Source: Carallia brachiata
Taxonomy: Eukaryota; Streptophyta; Magnoliopsida; Malpighiales; Rhizophoraceae
Assembly (NCBI GenBank): GCA_021464245.1
Contig: JADCRB010000043.1
Span: forward strand, 4,582,794-4,646,793
Length of the DNA: 64,000 bases
Direction of reading: 5' to 3'
Shown here: in pieces, positions 1 to 12,526 of the stretch
How the letters are laid out: every line of letters begins with the position of its first letter
How positions within the stretch are numbered: position 1 is the stretch's first letter
Made by a program: the position numbers and the translations under genes
The notes under the pieces: generated by a model
What the model was told of the DNA's origin: nothing
Seen by the model: only the letters and a program-made list of their open reading frames with translations
Database searches by the model: none

Positions 1-1164
1 TTCGTATAGATAAATAATTAATTACATTAATTATACTGTACGATTAGCAGATCCATGATAATAAGTCATTATCTAACCAAATCTTATTATGTATAATTGT
101 ATATAGGAAATTAATTCTTGTTTTAACAATTTATACTAAATATAAATAATAATATGCCATAAAATTTGCCATTAAAAAAATCTATTATACCGTCCTTCAA
201 GCTTGGTCCTTCAAACACGCTTAAATTAAGCATAATTAGTGAAACACGAAAAAAGAAAAGCATTCAAGTGTCACGAAAGTAAGTAAATAAGATAAATTGT
301 TAAGGCAATGACTACATCGATTCATTTGAATGAGTAAATTCTTTCGCTCAAATTCTACTATCTTCTCATAGTAATTATACTATCAGGTTGGATTCTGCTC
401 ATTGAGTGTCATGGTACACCCCAGCCAGCCACCACGAAGACAATCCTTTTGCCCATCTCTTTCAGCCAACTCACCGAGGGAGTCCATTACTTGACACATT
501 CCCCATTCGCCTTTCAATTTCAATTTTAATGTTAATCCGATGACGTGGATCGACGGTTACTTTAACTTTTTTATAGAAACAATCACAGCTAAGAATGATA
601 CCATTCTTTCAGCTAAGGATAATAATATAAAGAGATAAAATTTATATGACATCATAAGAAAAATTACCGATTGTATATTGGGATTCTAGGGATGAGGTTT
701 CTAATTCGGTAATTCCTAAATTTTCCACTTTAGCATCTAATCACTATGAAAATATTAAAAAAAAACATTTCTTTAATAGGGAAAGCAAAGTAGGAGGCCC
801 CAAAATTCAACACCCCAAGTGAAGTGAGCAGTCTGATTGTGCACGGAGTAAATATTTGTTTTCAGACAATTTTAATTATTTTATTTTAATGTAAATACTA
901 TCACATTTGTTTTTAACGATCACAAATTATCAGTTGGTTATAACCTAAAAATGCACTCAAGTTATCAAAACTCTTTGTTATTTTTATTTTGTCAATGACA
1001 TTACAAACCTCATAAATTAAGCAATTTTGATTCATGCACATAACTAAGTTTGATTTCTAAGTAATTTTGATATCTCATAAATTTTTTAAATGATGTTACT
1101 TTCTCGCATTATATCATTAATTCATTAGTTGATGCTATTTAATTTCTTATTAAATTTCATATTA
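1..1164. other. AT-rich intergenic DNA, no gene seen
   Basis: No open frame of convincing length or composition, and no recognisable domain on either strand. The stretch is mostly A/T runs. A slightly more mixed patch lies at about 380-560 but gives no coding signal. Confidence 0.6.
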
Positions 1165-1440
1165 GACTCTCTTTGATTTTAGTATCCACATATTCTAATG
1201 AGAATTTATCTAATTACTCTGAACACATTAGTTTAAATATAATTTTTTATTGCAAACATCCGTTGATATTTCAATCTAAAAAATGTAAACATACGAATTT
1301 TTATATTGGGCTCTACTTGATTTTAGCATCCACATATTCTAATGAGATTTTATATTAAATAATTTTGAACACATTAGTTTAAATATGTCTTAAGTATCTC
1401 GATTTTAGTAATCACCTGTTGATATGTTTAATTTTCAATG
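1165..1440. repeat. Diverged tandem repeat, ~145-base period
   Basis: The text around 1,170-1,250 (a block with TATCCACATATTCTAATGAG, then a shared GAACACATTAGTTTAAATAT) recurs at about 1,315-1,385 with a few substitutions. This makes about two direct units. No coding content is seen. Confidence 0.6.
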
Positions 1441-2314
1441 ACAGAGATCAAAGAGGAGAACAGAGTAGAGGAGAGCATCGGAAGATTGTTAGGAGGGTGT
1501 GACGACTATGGACTCAAGCTACGCCTCCACGACGTTGAATCGTGAAAGGGTCACGTTCCTCTTCACATATTTCTTGGCCAACATACCTAGCATCGAGACT
1601 GTAGACACTTCTTTGTGAAAAAAAAAAAAACCTGCACAAAATGACGAAGAAACGAAAGATAGTACTCCCATAAGACAAATGATGTATTGGTAATTATTGA
1701 TGGCAAATTGAAAGAGTCAATCACTTTTTTTCATTTACGAAAAGAAACAGTTAGGCATCACAATCTGTTTTCCAACTATGTCCAAAAAGAAAAGCTTAGA
1801 ATGGGGGTTTTGTAATTTAAAAATTTGTAGCTAAATAATTAATGAATTTTATATTTTGTGATTTTTTTTATTTTTCCAGGCTAATAAAATGAATGGGGTT
1901 TGTAAATCAGTTCACAATGAATGGGGGGTTTTTGCATGTCATATTATTGACATAATAATTGTGTCACCATATATAATTATATAATTAATGCAGTAAATTT
2001 TTCAGTTACTATATATTATGATTGCCTTTGTTAGAGCAATTAATTTAGTAACAAATTTCTTGTTTTTCCACAAAAAACGCTTCCCCACTTACTAATTCCG
2101 CTACATATTCCTTTTTATTTCCCGGTAAAATACGACCTCCCTCCAATTTAAGTGCTCTTTTTTAACAAAAATCTTAATTTAAATTTGTTTCTATTCTTTA
2201 ATTTAAGTGCTCTTAAATTTAATAATTGGTATAAAGAGAAAGATTAGAAAAAACTTCTCCTCAATTCAACCTGTCAGGTGTCATAAATTTTCTATTTTCC
2301 TTCTGACTCTTTAA
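1441..2314. other. Intergenic, no gene seen
   Basis: AT-rich sequence without supported genes. Near 2,130-2,220 the phrase CCTCCAATTTAAGTGCTC and a second AATTTAAGTGCTCTT occur, which resembles the edge of a Stowaway-like MITE. No opposite terminus could be paired with it. Confidence 0.5.
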
Positions 2315-2466
2315 TATTTACAAAATTATTTTAATCACCTAGATCCCAATTTTCCTCTTTTTTTCCATTAGCATATTGGTTTTAAAAAGGTATTTACAAA
2401 ATTATTTTAATCACCTAGATCCCAATTTTCCTCTTTTTTTCCATTAGCATATTGGTTTTAAAAAGG
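2315..2466. repeat. Perfect 76-base tandem duplication
   Basis: Positions 2,315-2,390 and 2,391-2,466 read identically base for base, head to tail. The perfect match in a region where other repeats have diverged points to a recent slippage or unequal-exchange event. Confidence 0.93.
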
Positions 2467-3054
2467 TAATTACTTATAGTTAAGTCAATCACAGATAATT
2501 AAACAAATAATTAACTACCAATTATATGCACTATGTCGATTGTGGTATTGTTTTTGAAACGAATTCGAAAACATAAAGGCATAATATGGCAAGTTTTCCA
2601 AGGTTTAATATTTTTCTTAATTTTTCATTAACGACTAATTTAATAAAAAGATATTGTGCGTTAGTATTCCATTACAAATTCACCATAAAAAGGGTATTGA
2701 AGGAAAGAAGAGATCGCAGGCAAAGAGGAGATGGAGAAAGTGGAAAGGCAAACTTGGAGATGTAGAGGAGTTACGGGTTTAGAATGAACGTAAATGACTA
2801 CTAATTAATCCTAATTATTAAAAATTTATGGTTTTCAAATTTTTTTAACACAAAGAATTCTGGAGGAATACATCAATTTTTTTGGTTACTATACAAATCT
2901 CATCAAGTTTTATTTAGTGCCATAATTAATTCATTTTAACTATAAAATAATTAGTTACTATAATGTTTGTTCTCTCTCATAATAAGCAATTAAAATAAGG
3001 CCACAAATAAGGAAAATCTTTCTCTAGCCTTCTCCTTAATATTATTGTGATATG
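2467..3054. other. Intergenic, no gene seen
   Basis: AT-rich, with a purine-rich patch (about 2,700-2,770). No supported gene, RNA or repeat terminus. Confidence 0.5.
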
Positions 3055-3480
3055 ATTTTTTTAAAAAAAATTTTTTATTTGAGAAATAATAAATTTAATT
3101 ACAATAATTAGTTTTGAAAAATTTTCAAAAGCTATATCTGTATTTTTTAGACTTAGTATATAGCGAAGGTTCACAAAAAAGCTTCCATGTAATTTGAGCA
3201 GGCACAACGTGGGAACTCTTTTTTTTCTTTTTCTGTTAATTCCTTAATGATTTGTAAATTGAATACTTACCTAAATAACCATTTCAACTCAAAAAAAAAA
3301 AAAAAAAAAAAAAAGGCATTGAATTCATTACATTTAAAATTGTGGCGTAATTTTTGTTCTTCAGTTGTGGTACTGGATGTAGTCATTAGTTGCCCTTTTT
3401 GTTTGTTGCCAAGAAAATCGATTACTATTGATTTCGTATTATTTCCTTTACTAATATGTCTTATTTCTTAATATTTACTT
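3055..3480 (+). repeat. Third partial copy of the foldback arm
   Basis: This segment repeats, in direct orientation, the outer part of the left foldback arm at about 3,885-4,250. Shared phrases include AATAATAAATTTAATTACA, a GGTTCACAAAAA...GCTTC stretch and TGTAATTTGAGCAG. It is more diverged and lacks the inner arm and loop. It looks like a relic of an earlier insertion of the same repeat or a local duplication of its end. Confidence 0.7.
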
Positions 3481-4494
3481 AGATTCACCACCATTACTAT
3501 TTATCATTATTCAAGACGTCAATTGTCCATATTCTGGTGTATACTGATTTTCTGAAGTATTTACCTTACATGATGTTATTTTTTGAAAAAAAAATTGTGA
3601 GATTGTAACGTCATAGCAAATTATGATTAAGCCCTAATTTTCAAATTATAACTAATTTTCAAAACTGATTTCGTAACCTGAAATTATGACTAATTACTAT
3701 GAATGTTTTTTTAAAATTTCCTAACATTTATTGACAATCATTATTAATTTTATCATTATTGGCATTAATGATTTTAATACTTTTCTAACAATTAAGACCA
3801 TATAAACATATTGCCATAAATTTAGATTTTTAACCTGTACATCAATACACTACTATACTTTTAATACTTACTTTTTCCAAAAAAAAGAAAATTCATTATT
3901 TGTGAAATAATAAATTTAATTACAGTAATTAGGTTGGAAAAGTTTCAAAAGCTGTATCTGTAATTTTTATATACTTAGTATATTGAGGAGGTTCACAAAA
4001 AGCTTCTATGTAATTTGAGCAGCTATATGGTGAAAAATCTTTTTTTTCTCCGTTAATTCGTAAATGACATACCTACCTAAATAACCACACACAAAAAAAA
4101 AAAAATGAATTCATTAAAATTTAAATTGTAGTGTAATACTTGTTCTTCAATAATAAATTCTGGCATGATTGTTCCCAATTAAAATTGATTGCTACTAATT
4201 TTGTATTATTTATTTCATTAAAATGTGTTAGTTCCCAATATTCACTATTTATTTAAAATATTTCGTACTCAAACTAAATATGGCTTCTAATTGTTAGTAA
4301 TATACTCCCAGTGTAAAGAGGTTTAAAATCGCAATTAATTATTTCTCGTGGGAATCTGTAACTGACAAATATGTGAAAGTAAAAATTATATTAAAACTGC
4401 GGACCACTAAAAGGGTTTTTCCAAAAAAGAATTAAAATCGACATAATAAGAGATAGCAAAATGAAACAAATTGATAATAAGTAGGAAGCAAATG

Positions 4495-4695
4495 CTAATG
4501 TGGATTGTTTTCTCCGGTGGGTTCTTTATCTTCATATTGGAGCTTTCTCTTCAGTGATCTCTTGAATGTCTCTCTCCTGCTTCCTACATTTTTGATGTCT
4601 TCTTTTTTTATTTCTTCTTTCATTGTAGGGTCTTGTAATTCACTTCTGGCATTTCCATTATTGTTCTCCTTGGTGCTTGGTGGCAATCCGTTCAA
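4495..4695 (-). pseudogene. Coding-like relic in left foldback arm
   Basis: An open minus-strand stretch of about 66 codons encodes a very hydrophilic, charged peptide with core RSELQDPTMKEEIKKED and a following KRKLQYEDKEP. The same peptide with conservative changes appears on the plus strand in the opposite arm (about 5,905-6,059), as expected from the inverted repeat. Retention of a similar peptide in both arms hints at a once-coding sequence. The family is not recognised. It may be a captured exon or part of a lost transposon protein. Confidence 0.35.
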
Positions 4696-5822
4696 GTTTA
4701 GGCAGTGTAGCTGATAGGTGGATATACATATTTAGTTCATTCAAATGATTTCAAATATATATAATTTGATTCGTTTCTGATTGAATTAGATACAATTGCG
4801 TTGCTACCTCTTTGTTTGAGTTTACATTTGCCAATTGTGAATTCTCTTGCGTTTGAATTTCTTCGCTAGCCACATTCTGTACACAGTTAATGATATCTTA
4901 ATTTGCTCATATTAAAAGCGCAGTAATATGGTCTACGTAGAGTGGTGATCATTTTTAAATAATTTAGGAAGTTTATTACGTGTCAATAATTTGCAGATGA
5001 TATAGTAAACCAGGGTAATTTGAGCATGTTAAGCATACCTCAATTTTTGTTGGGAAAGATTTTTTAATCACTGTATGAGGATCAAACCCTTTTGTAAGAC
5101 TGTCTCTGTCTATTTTGATACGGAAGCAGAGTTTTCGATTGAGCATATTGGTCATCAAATTGGATACAGTGTACGTATCTCCTTGTTTAATGAGTAATGT
5201 TGTAGTTGTAGTAAGCAAAAGTTTCTCTGCCTCTGCATTAAATATAGTTGAGATGTCTGATGCCGTAGGGGCACTAGAGCTGGTATTATTTAATGCAGAG
5301 GCAAAGAAACTTTTGAGTACTACAGCTGCAACATTGCTTGCTAAACAAGAAGGAGATATGTATACTGTACCTAATTTTGATGACCAGCATATTCAATCGA
5401 AAACTTTGCTTCCATATCAAAATAGAGAAAGACAATTTTACAAAATGGTTTGATTCTCATACAGTGATTAAAACTTCTTTCCCGACAAAAATTGAATTAT
5501 GCTTAAATTACCCAGGATTACTATATGATCTTCACATTATTAACACATAATAAACTTCCTAAATTATTCTAAAATGATTACCACTCTATACAGACCATGT
5601 TACTGCACTTTTGATATGAGCAAATTAAGATATCATCAACTGTGTACAGAATGTGGTTGCTGAAGAAATTCAAACACAAGAGAGCTCCAAAAATAAAAAA
5701 TAAAAAATTCAAACACAAGAGATTTCTCAGTTGGCAAATGTGAACTCAAACAATGAGGTAGCAACGCAATTGCATCTAATTCAATCGGAAACGAATAAAA
5801 CGATATATATATATGAAATCAT

Positions 5823-6059
5823 TTGAATGAAATAAATATGTATATCCACCTATCACCTATAGAGCCTATACTTGAACGGATTGCTACCAAGCATCGAGGA
5901 GATGACAGAAGTGAATTACAAGACCCTACAATAAAAGAAGAAATAAAAAAAGAAGACATCGAAAATGAAGAAAGCAAGAGAGAGACGTTCAGGAGACCAC
6001 TGAAGAGAAAGCTCCAATATGAAGATGAAGAACCCATCAAGAAAAACGATCCACATTAG
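5823..6059 (+). pseudogene. Coding-like relic in right foldback arm
   Basis: Plus-strand counterpart of the relic at 4,495-4,695. It shares RSELQDPTIKEEIKKEDIE and KRKLQYEDEEP, is rich in Lys and Glu, and ends in a stop at 6,057-6,059. There is no domain I can name. The frame opens with TTG rather than ATG in this stretch, so a true start is not shown. Confidence 0.35.
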
Positions 6060-6829
6060 AATTTGCTTTCCACTTATTATCAATTTGCTTCATTTTGTTA
6101 TCTCTTATTATGCCGATTTTAGTTTTTTTATTTTTATTTTTGGGAAAACCCTTTTAATCGTCAGTAGTTATAATATAATTTTTTACTTTCACATATTCGT
6201 CATTTACAGATTCCCATTGGAAACAATTAAGTGATTTTTAACCTCTTTCCATTGTGAGCATATTACTAACAGTTAGAAACAATATTTAGTTTGAGAATGT
6301 AATGTTTTAAATAGTGAATATTAGGAAATAATACATCAATAGCAATCAATTTTAATTGGCAACAATCAAGCCAGAATTTATTATTGAAGAACAAGTATGA
6401 CGCCACAGTTTGAAATTTAATGTATTCAATTCTTTTTTTCTTTTTTTGGGTTTGCGTGGTTATTTAGGTAAGTATGCAATTTAGGAATCATTTACAAATT
6501 ATTGGAAAAAAAAAATGATTTTCCACTATGTTGCTGCTCAAATTACATAGCAACTTTTTGTGAATCTCCTCAATATACTAAGTATAAAAAATACAAATAT
6601 AACTTTTTAAAATTTTTCAAACCTAATTACTGTAATTAAATTTATTATTTCACAAATAATCAATTTTTTTTTTGAAAAAAAGGTAAGTGTTAGATGTACT
6701 TAAAAATCCAAAGTTATGGCAATATGTTTATATGTTCTTAATTGTTAGAAAAGTATTAAAATCATTAATTCCATTAATAATATTATAATTTAAAACAATT
6801 TTAAAAAATAAATAATTTAGAAGAACAAA

Positions 6830-7450
6830 TTTGGGTGAAAGAGAGATACAAAAATAGATAAATTACTGCCTCTATTTTGTCTCTTTTATGCTATAAGTGA
6901 AAGAGATATTACTTAAAATATTTGGGCTTGGCAATGTGGAATAGATTGAGGATGGAGAGGGATACATCTGTTGAAAAATTAAAATTTTTTATTAATTTTA
7001 ATTAATAATTAATTAAAGAATCCAAGAGAGATTCTAAAGAGAATGAAAGGGGAAAAGTAATAGAAGAGATACTTGTCAAGGAACTAAGTATGAAAAATAA
7101 TGAGAATAAAGCAATACATTTTTACTATTAAATTAGAAAAAATGGGAGACATTAACTATAATTATATATAGTGATAGAGTATTACATATTGTAATGGAAT
7201 CATTAAAAAATACATTAACACATAATTTTTTTAAGAATACTATTAAAATTTTAACTTGGATTAAGAGGAAGCTTTTCTAAGGTCCCCCCTCATAATACTG
7301 TTATTAGATTAGATTAGATTAGATAAATAGATTCTTGTATTCTTGTGATGTTGTTATTCTGAGCTATTGGTTCGTACATTGTATTTAATTATGTACAATG
7401 CATATTAAATTATTTTCATTTTTTGTGTATGTGTATTTTTTTTTCTCCAA
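6830..7450. other. Intergenic between foldback and element A
   Basis: AT-rich with no gene. The last ~70 bases resemble the left flank of the uninterrupted paralogous site near 48,335-48,360, so the duplicated module into which element A inserted begins here. Confidence 0.5.
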
Positions 7451-7454
7451 TCGG

Positions 7455-7459
7455 AAAAG
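7455..7459. repeat. Target-site duplication of element A, left copy
   Basis: AAAAG directly precedes the left LTR. The same five bases follow the right LTR at 23,898-23,902. Five bases is the usual duplication for Ty3/gypsy integrases. Confidence 0.9.
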
Positions 7460-7832
7460 TGATGTAGGACGAATAGGAAGAACAACTTAAGTCAGGAATC
7501 CACCCGACAACTAATTACTCGGGAATCCACCCGAAAAGAAACGAGAACCCACTCGAGAGAAAATTGCCTGTAATTAATATTCAATTGCATAAAGTTTGAA
7601 AAATAATAAAGGTTCAAGCTCTATTTATAGAACTCAACAGATAAATTCTAAACAAAAATAAATAACCACTAACAGATAATTACGAAAATAACTGAAAAAT
7701 AAACACGTAGTTAGTACGTACTAAACAAGATAGAATCTAATAACTGAATAACAAATTCTATCCTGCGTGGACCGAAACTTTCAGAATTTCTTCCGGGAGA
7801 AGAAATCCCTATCAGCAACTGCAACTGCATCA
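7460..7832 (-). repeat. Element A 3' LTR
   Basis: 373 bases, aligned end to end with 23,528-23,897. The outer ends form an almost perfect short inverted repeat (TGATGTAG/CTGCATCA). A TATTTATA block at 7,622-7,629, TATAAATA on the sense strand, matches the TATA box of the other LTR. Confidence 0.93.
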
Positions 7833-7841
7833 TTCCCCTCC
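7833..7841 (-). other. Element A polypurine tract
   Basis: GGAGGGGAA on the minus strand lies directly upstream of the 3' LTR, where plus-strand DNA synthesis is primed in LTR retrotransposons. Confidence 0.75.
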
Positions 7842-8399
7842 GGTTGAAAAGAACTCGACTCCGTCGAGGGAGACGCCAAGTAAGCATTAAGCAACTCAGG
7901 ATCCATCAATCGAATATCATCCTCAGGAACCCAAGTAGCATTAGAGGCTAGACGACTTTTCCACTGAATAAGAAAACGTTGAAATCTTCAATGAGAAGAA
8001 GCAACGTATTCATCATCCAGGATAGTCTCAATATCCTCAGCACGTGTAGCAAAAGTAGGCGCCTTTTGTATAGCTATACCTGCAGAGAGACTAAAAGGCA
8101 GTGAAGGAGGCTCGAAAGTGCCTCGGTGAGGTGTCAAATCCTCCACATTGAAAATATGACTAATATTCAAGTCAGCTGGTAAATCAAGTAAATATGTATT
8201 AGGTCCAAGTTTTTCAATGATGGAGTATGGGCCAATGGCTCGAGCTTGCAACCTTTTGAGCTTATTTTTAGGGAATCGCTCAGGATGGATGCGAACCATG
8301 ACAAAATCACCAACATGAAATTGTTTATCTCGACGATGTACATCAGCAGCAAGCTTATAATCAACATTACTTAAAGCAATCTTGCGCTTAATCTCAGCA
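7842..8399 (-). pseudogene. Element A pol C-terminus: GPY/F and chromodomain
   Basis: In the shifted frame, VRIHPERFPKNKLKRLQ leads into a GPY/F module (IGPYSIIEKLGPNTYLLDLP), then VEDLTPHRG, then a chromodomain reading DEYVASS, FQRFLIQWKS and NATWVPEDD. A stop at about 7,988-7,990 interrupts the chromodomain, and the frame then continues almost to the 3' LTR. Chromodomains of this position direct chromoviruses to particular chromatin. The domain places element A in the chromovirus branch. Confidence 0.88.
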
Positions 8400-11394
8400 T
8401 TCAGGTTATGAATGTGTGTGGCAAAATTTTCAACAAGCTCAAGAGAACGAAGATCAGGAAGAAGGAGAACGAGATCAACAGGTGTGCGAGAGGTATAACC
8501 ATGTACAATCTCAAATGGATTGTTACCAGTAGAACGGTTAATAGAATTATTGTAAGCAAACTAGCTGTTGGTAAAATCAAGTCCCAATTACCTTGTTTTT
8601 CACCCACTAGACACCTAAGTAAGTCTCCCAAACATCAGTTAACTACCTCAGTTTGACCATCTGTTTGAGGATGAAATGCAGATGAAAATTTTAAACAAGT
8701 CACAAACAATTTCCAAAGTGTTTTCCAAAAATAACTCACAAATTTAACATCTCTATCAGATACAATGGAAATAGGCAAACCGTGCAATCTAACAACTTCT
8801 CTGAAAAATAATTTTGCAACATGAGATGCATCAGTGGACTTATTACATGTAATGAAATGAGCCATTTTAGAGAATCTATCTACAACCACAAAGATGCAAT
8901 CATTACCACGAACTGTACTAGGCAAGCCAAGCACAAAATCCATACTAACATCATGTCAAGGTGCATGTGGAACAGGAAGTGGTGTGTACAAACCAGTGTT
9001 ATGCTTTTTAACTTTAGCAACTTGACCAGTGCGACACTGTGACACAATTCTAGACACATCTCTCTTCAAAGAAGGCCAGTAAAACCTATCGTCAACAAAT
9101 GCAATGGTCTTATCCCTTCCTAAGTGACCAGCTAATCCACCAGCATGCATTTCCCAAACTAAAAAGTCACGGAGTGATGTACGTGGAATGCACAACTTAT
9201 TAGCTCTAAATAGAAATCTATCATGCACAACAAAATCAACATAGTCCCTACGATTGCCATCATAAACAGACTGAAATATAAGACCAAAATCAAGACAAGT
9301 AGGGTACTCATCATGCAATCTCTCAAAACCTACAACATGAGCATGCAACTCTTGAAGAACACACACAACTCTACTCAGAGCATCAACAGCTTTGTTTTCT
9401 ATACCAGAACAATGTTTAAGCACAAAATAATACTTATTAAGAAATTCAATCCATTTAGCATGCTTAGCATTTAATTTCTTCTGAAAATTCAAATAACGTA
9501 AAGCTTGATGGTCAGAAAACAAAACAAACTCCTTAGGAAGCAAATAGTACCTCCAATGACGCAAAGACTGAACAACAGTATAAAACTCCTTATCATATGT
9601 AGAGTACCTTTGCTTGGCTTCATTAAGTTTTTCGCTGAAAAAAGCGATGGGGTGTCCTTCCTGACTCAGGACTCCTCCAATGCCAACTCCCGAAGCATCA
9701 CAAGCAACTTCAAACACCCTATTGAAGTCGGGATGGCTCAGAATGGGAGATTCACTGATTTGCTTTTTGATATCTTTAAAAGCTATGGAAGATTTACTAG
9801 ACCACTGAAATTCTCTTCTTTTCAAGCAATCAGTAATAGGGGTCATAATGGTACTGAATCCCCTAATGAACCTCCGATAGAAGGAGGCTAAACCATGGAA
9901 GCTGCGAGTTTCAGTAACAGACTTAGGCTCAGTCCACTCTCGAATGACTCGAACCTTTTAAGGATCCGCAGCTATATCACAAGCAGAAACAATAAATTCT
10001 AAGAATAATACCTCAGACTGCAAGAATGTACACTTTTTAAGGTTAGCATGCAGTTTAGCTTCTCTAAGAGTAAGGAAAACTAACCGCAAGTGATCTAAGT
10101 GTTCTTTCTCGGACTTACTGTAGATAAGGATGTCATCAAAGTAGACCACTAGAAACCGATTTATGAATGACTTCAGAACATGAGTCATAACCCTCATAAA
10201 AGTACTAGGAGCATTTGATAACCCAAAAGACATGACTAGCCACTCATATAATCCATAATGCGTCTTAAACGCAGTCTTCCACTCATCCCTAGGCCGAATG
10301 CGTATCTGATGATACCCACCACGAAGGTCTATTTTAGAATGCCAACTAGAACCAGCTAGCCTATCCAACATATCCTCTAGCCTAGGAATGGGAAATCGAT
10401 ACTTGATGGTGATCTTGTTGATAGCTCGACTATCAACACACACCCTCCATGACCTATCTTTTTTTGGGGTCAACAAAATAGGAACAACACAAGGACTAAG
10501 GCTATGTCGTACAAAGCCCTTAGACAGCAATCCTTCCACTTGCCTATTTAACTCTTCACGTTCTTTTGGGTTCATCCTATAGTATGGAAGATTAGGTAAC
10601 TGTGAACCAGGAACTAAGTCAATGGCATGCTGTCTATCTCGCATGGGTGGGAGCTCCTTGGGAAGGTCATCTGGCATAATATCCACAAATTCCTTGAGTA
10701 ATTTATCAAAAGCAGAAGGAAGAACAGCTCGAGGTGTGCTCGAATGTGGAATAACCTTTTTGGAAACAACAACTATCAAATAGTCATTACTCCCTAACTC
10801 TCTTTCAAAGGCCTTATGATCCAAAATGTGAAGACCTTTATTAGCAAAAACAGGGGGAAGAGATTTGGGTTTCGGCCTCGTGTCCTTAACAGAGGGCTTA
10901 GCTGGGTTCAAGATGATATTCTTGCCTTCATACTTGAAGACATAAGTATTCTCCCGACCATGATTGCTCACATTAAGGCCATAGAGCCAAAGACGACCTA
11001 AGAGAATATGAGCCACATCCATGGGCAGAACATCACAATAAACCTTATCCTTATAGTCACCTAACTGGATGGGCACTAAACACCGTTCAGTGACTGGTAA
11101 GATGGTTTTATTTACCCAAGCTACACGGAATGGTTGCGGATGTGGTTCTGCCTTAAGGTTTAATCGTGAAAGAGCACATTTCACAACAACATTCATGATA
11201 CTCTCTCCATCAATAACCAACTTACAACTGCGATCTCCAGATAAAATGTAGGTGTGGAATATACTTGTTCGTTTCCACGTATCATTGTCCACAACAGTAG
11301 ATAAAACACACCTAACAACAGCACAATGCTGGTCATCATCCACAAAGTCCTCAATGAATTCATCATCTTCACCAGAGTACTCTAAGGGATCAAC
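8400..11394 (-). pseudogene. Element A pol: protease, RT, RNase H, integrase
   Basis: The protease has its catalytic Asp at about 11,209-11,211 in LVIDGESIMNV, a degenerate form of the usual triad. Reverse transcriptase has VYFDDIL, with catalytic YFDD at 10,132-10,143, and SFGLSNAPSTF. RNase H (about 9,450-9,780) keeps the ACDASG, Glu and SDHQ positions. Integrase has an HHCC end whose second Cys is missing (CRTGQ), then the D, D and E positions in [16 protein letters not shown] and QTDGQTEVV. In-frame stops lie at 9,958-9,960, near 8,956 and at 8,635-8,637. A one-base frameshift near 8,560 moves the rest into another frame. No active enzyme can come from this copy. Confidence 0.92.
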
Positions 11395-12526
11395 AACTTG
11401 ATCTTCGCTCCCTGAGAGATCATCAGACTCTTTATCCATAATGAGAGCACAATCGGGACAACGAGAGGCAATGTGACCCTTTTTATGGCAACGAAAACAC
11501 TCAATGGAAGTGTTGCTCGCACGAGATTCGGGAGCAGAGCATACCAGACGAGAAGTGGAAGGAGTAGAATGCAAAGAAGTGAAAAGATTGACAGGTTTGA
11601 CTTGAGAAATAGAACTAGAAGAAAAGGAGGTTTTGGTTGCACGCACTCCAACAGAGGGGGACGAACGCGTGAATGAAGAGGTCTTGATGTATTCCTCAAC
11701 CTCTAAAGCCTTGTGATAAGCTTCTTCCAAAGAATCTGGACCTAGTAAGAGAATCTCCTTTTGGATTTTAGGCTTGAGACCATTAACAAAACGGTTTAGA
11801 GTGAGCTAAGGATCTTCATAAAATTCACATATAAGCAGAAGCTCTTCGAATTTAGACATGTAAGTAGTAACGCTAGAAGTCATTTGCCTAAGATTTACAA
11901 GTTGAGAATAGAGTTGACTCCTATGATAGGAGGGAACATACATAGCTTTTAGCTTCATTTTCATGACTTCCCATAGGATGATAGGAGGCTCACCTAAATG
12001 TTCAGCTCTACGAAGCTCATTCTGCCAGAATTTTCTAACTGACCCTACCAATTTCATCTTTGCAAATTGAACACGCTCAAAATCATTCTTGTCATACCAT
12101 GCAAAATAATCCTCTAAACTATCAAGCCAGTTAAGAAACACTTCAGCATTCAATTCACCATTAAATTCAGGAGCATCTAACTTGATCTTCCTAGTGATGT
12201 CATTGTGACCTGGACGTGCATGCATGTGCTGTGGCCTATGATACCTATCATGAACTCGTGTATACACATCATCACGCAAATCATCACGTACATCATCATG
12301 CACTTCATGAATAGGATGCCTATGTGTACCCCTAGGGATATGACGTGTAGGAAATGCATCATGATAAAAATCCTCTTCATCAATATGTCCATGTAGATTT
12401 CCATCAGGGGGAAACCTAACAGTGGTTCTTAGGGTGACTAAATTCCTAGGATCCTGCGGGTGAGGCGTAGAAAAATGGGCATTGACAGAACCCTCAACAT
12501 GAGTTGCCCCAATTGGCTGTCCAACA
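11395..12526 (-). pseudogene. Element A gag, main piece with zinc knuckle
   Basis: Continues the N-terminal piece beyond element B. A retrotransposon gag domain lies at about 11,810-12,180, with KLDAPEFNGELNAEVFLNWL and a downstream KFWQNELRR typical of the fold. An in-frame stop lies at about 11,806-11,808. The same frame then reopens and reaches a CCHC zinc knuckle (C-x2-C-x4-H-x4-C, IECFRCHKKGHIASRC) at about 11,458-11,499, the RNA-binding end of gag. An Asp/Glu-rich spacer follows before the protease. Gag and pol share one frame in this element. Confidence 0.88.

Larger units (their letters stand above)
3735..6800. mobile_element. Foldback element, ~1.5 kb inverted arms
   Basis: The left arm (about 3,735-5,250) and right arm (about 5,285-6,800) are reverse complements over nearly their full length, with modest divergence. 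The innermost stem is clear: TTTCTCTGCCTCTGCATTAAATA at 5,220s pairs with its complement near 5,285-5,310, leaving a loop of about 34 bases. Matching landmarks lie at mirrored places: TGTACACAG near 4,880 and 5,640, GGTGGATATACATA near 4,718 and its complement near 5,840, and the AATAAATTTAATTACAG block at 3,910 and 6,630. Outer ends are approximate and no target duplication was found. It could be a foldback or long-TIR transposon, or an inverted segmental duplication. Confidence 0.8.

Noticed and set aside
5115..5453. 112-codon plus-strand frame spanning the foldback loop
   Set aside because: It crosses the inverted-repeat centre, and its two halves are complements of each other. It is most simply a by-product of the palindrome, with no known domain.
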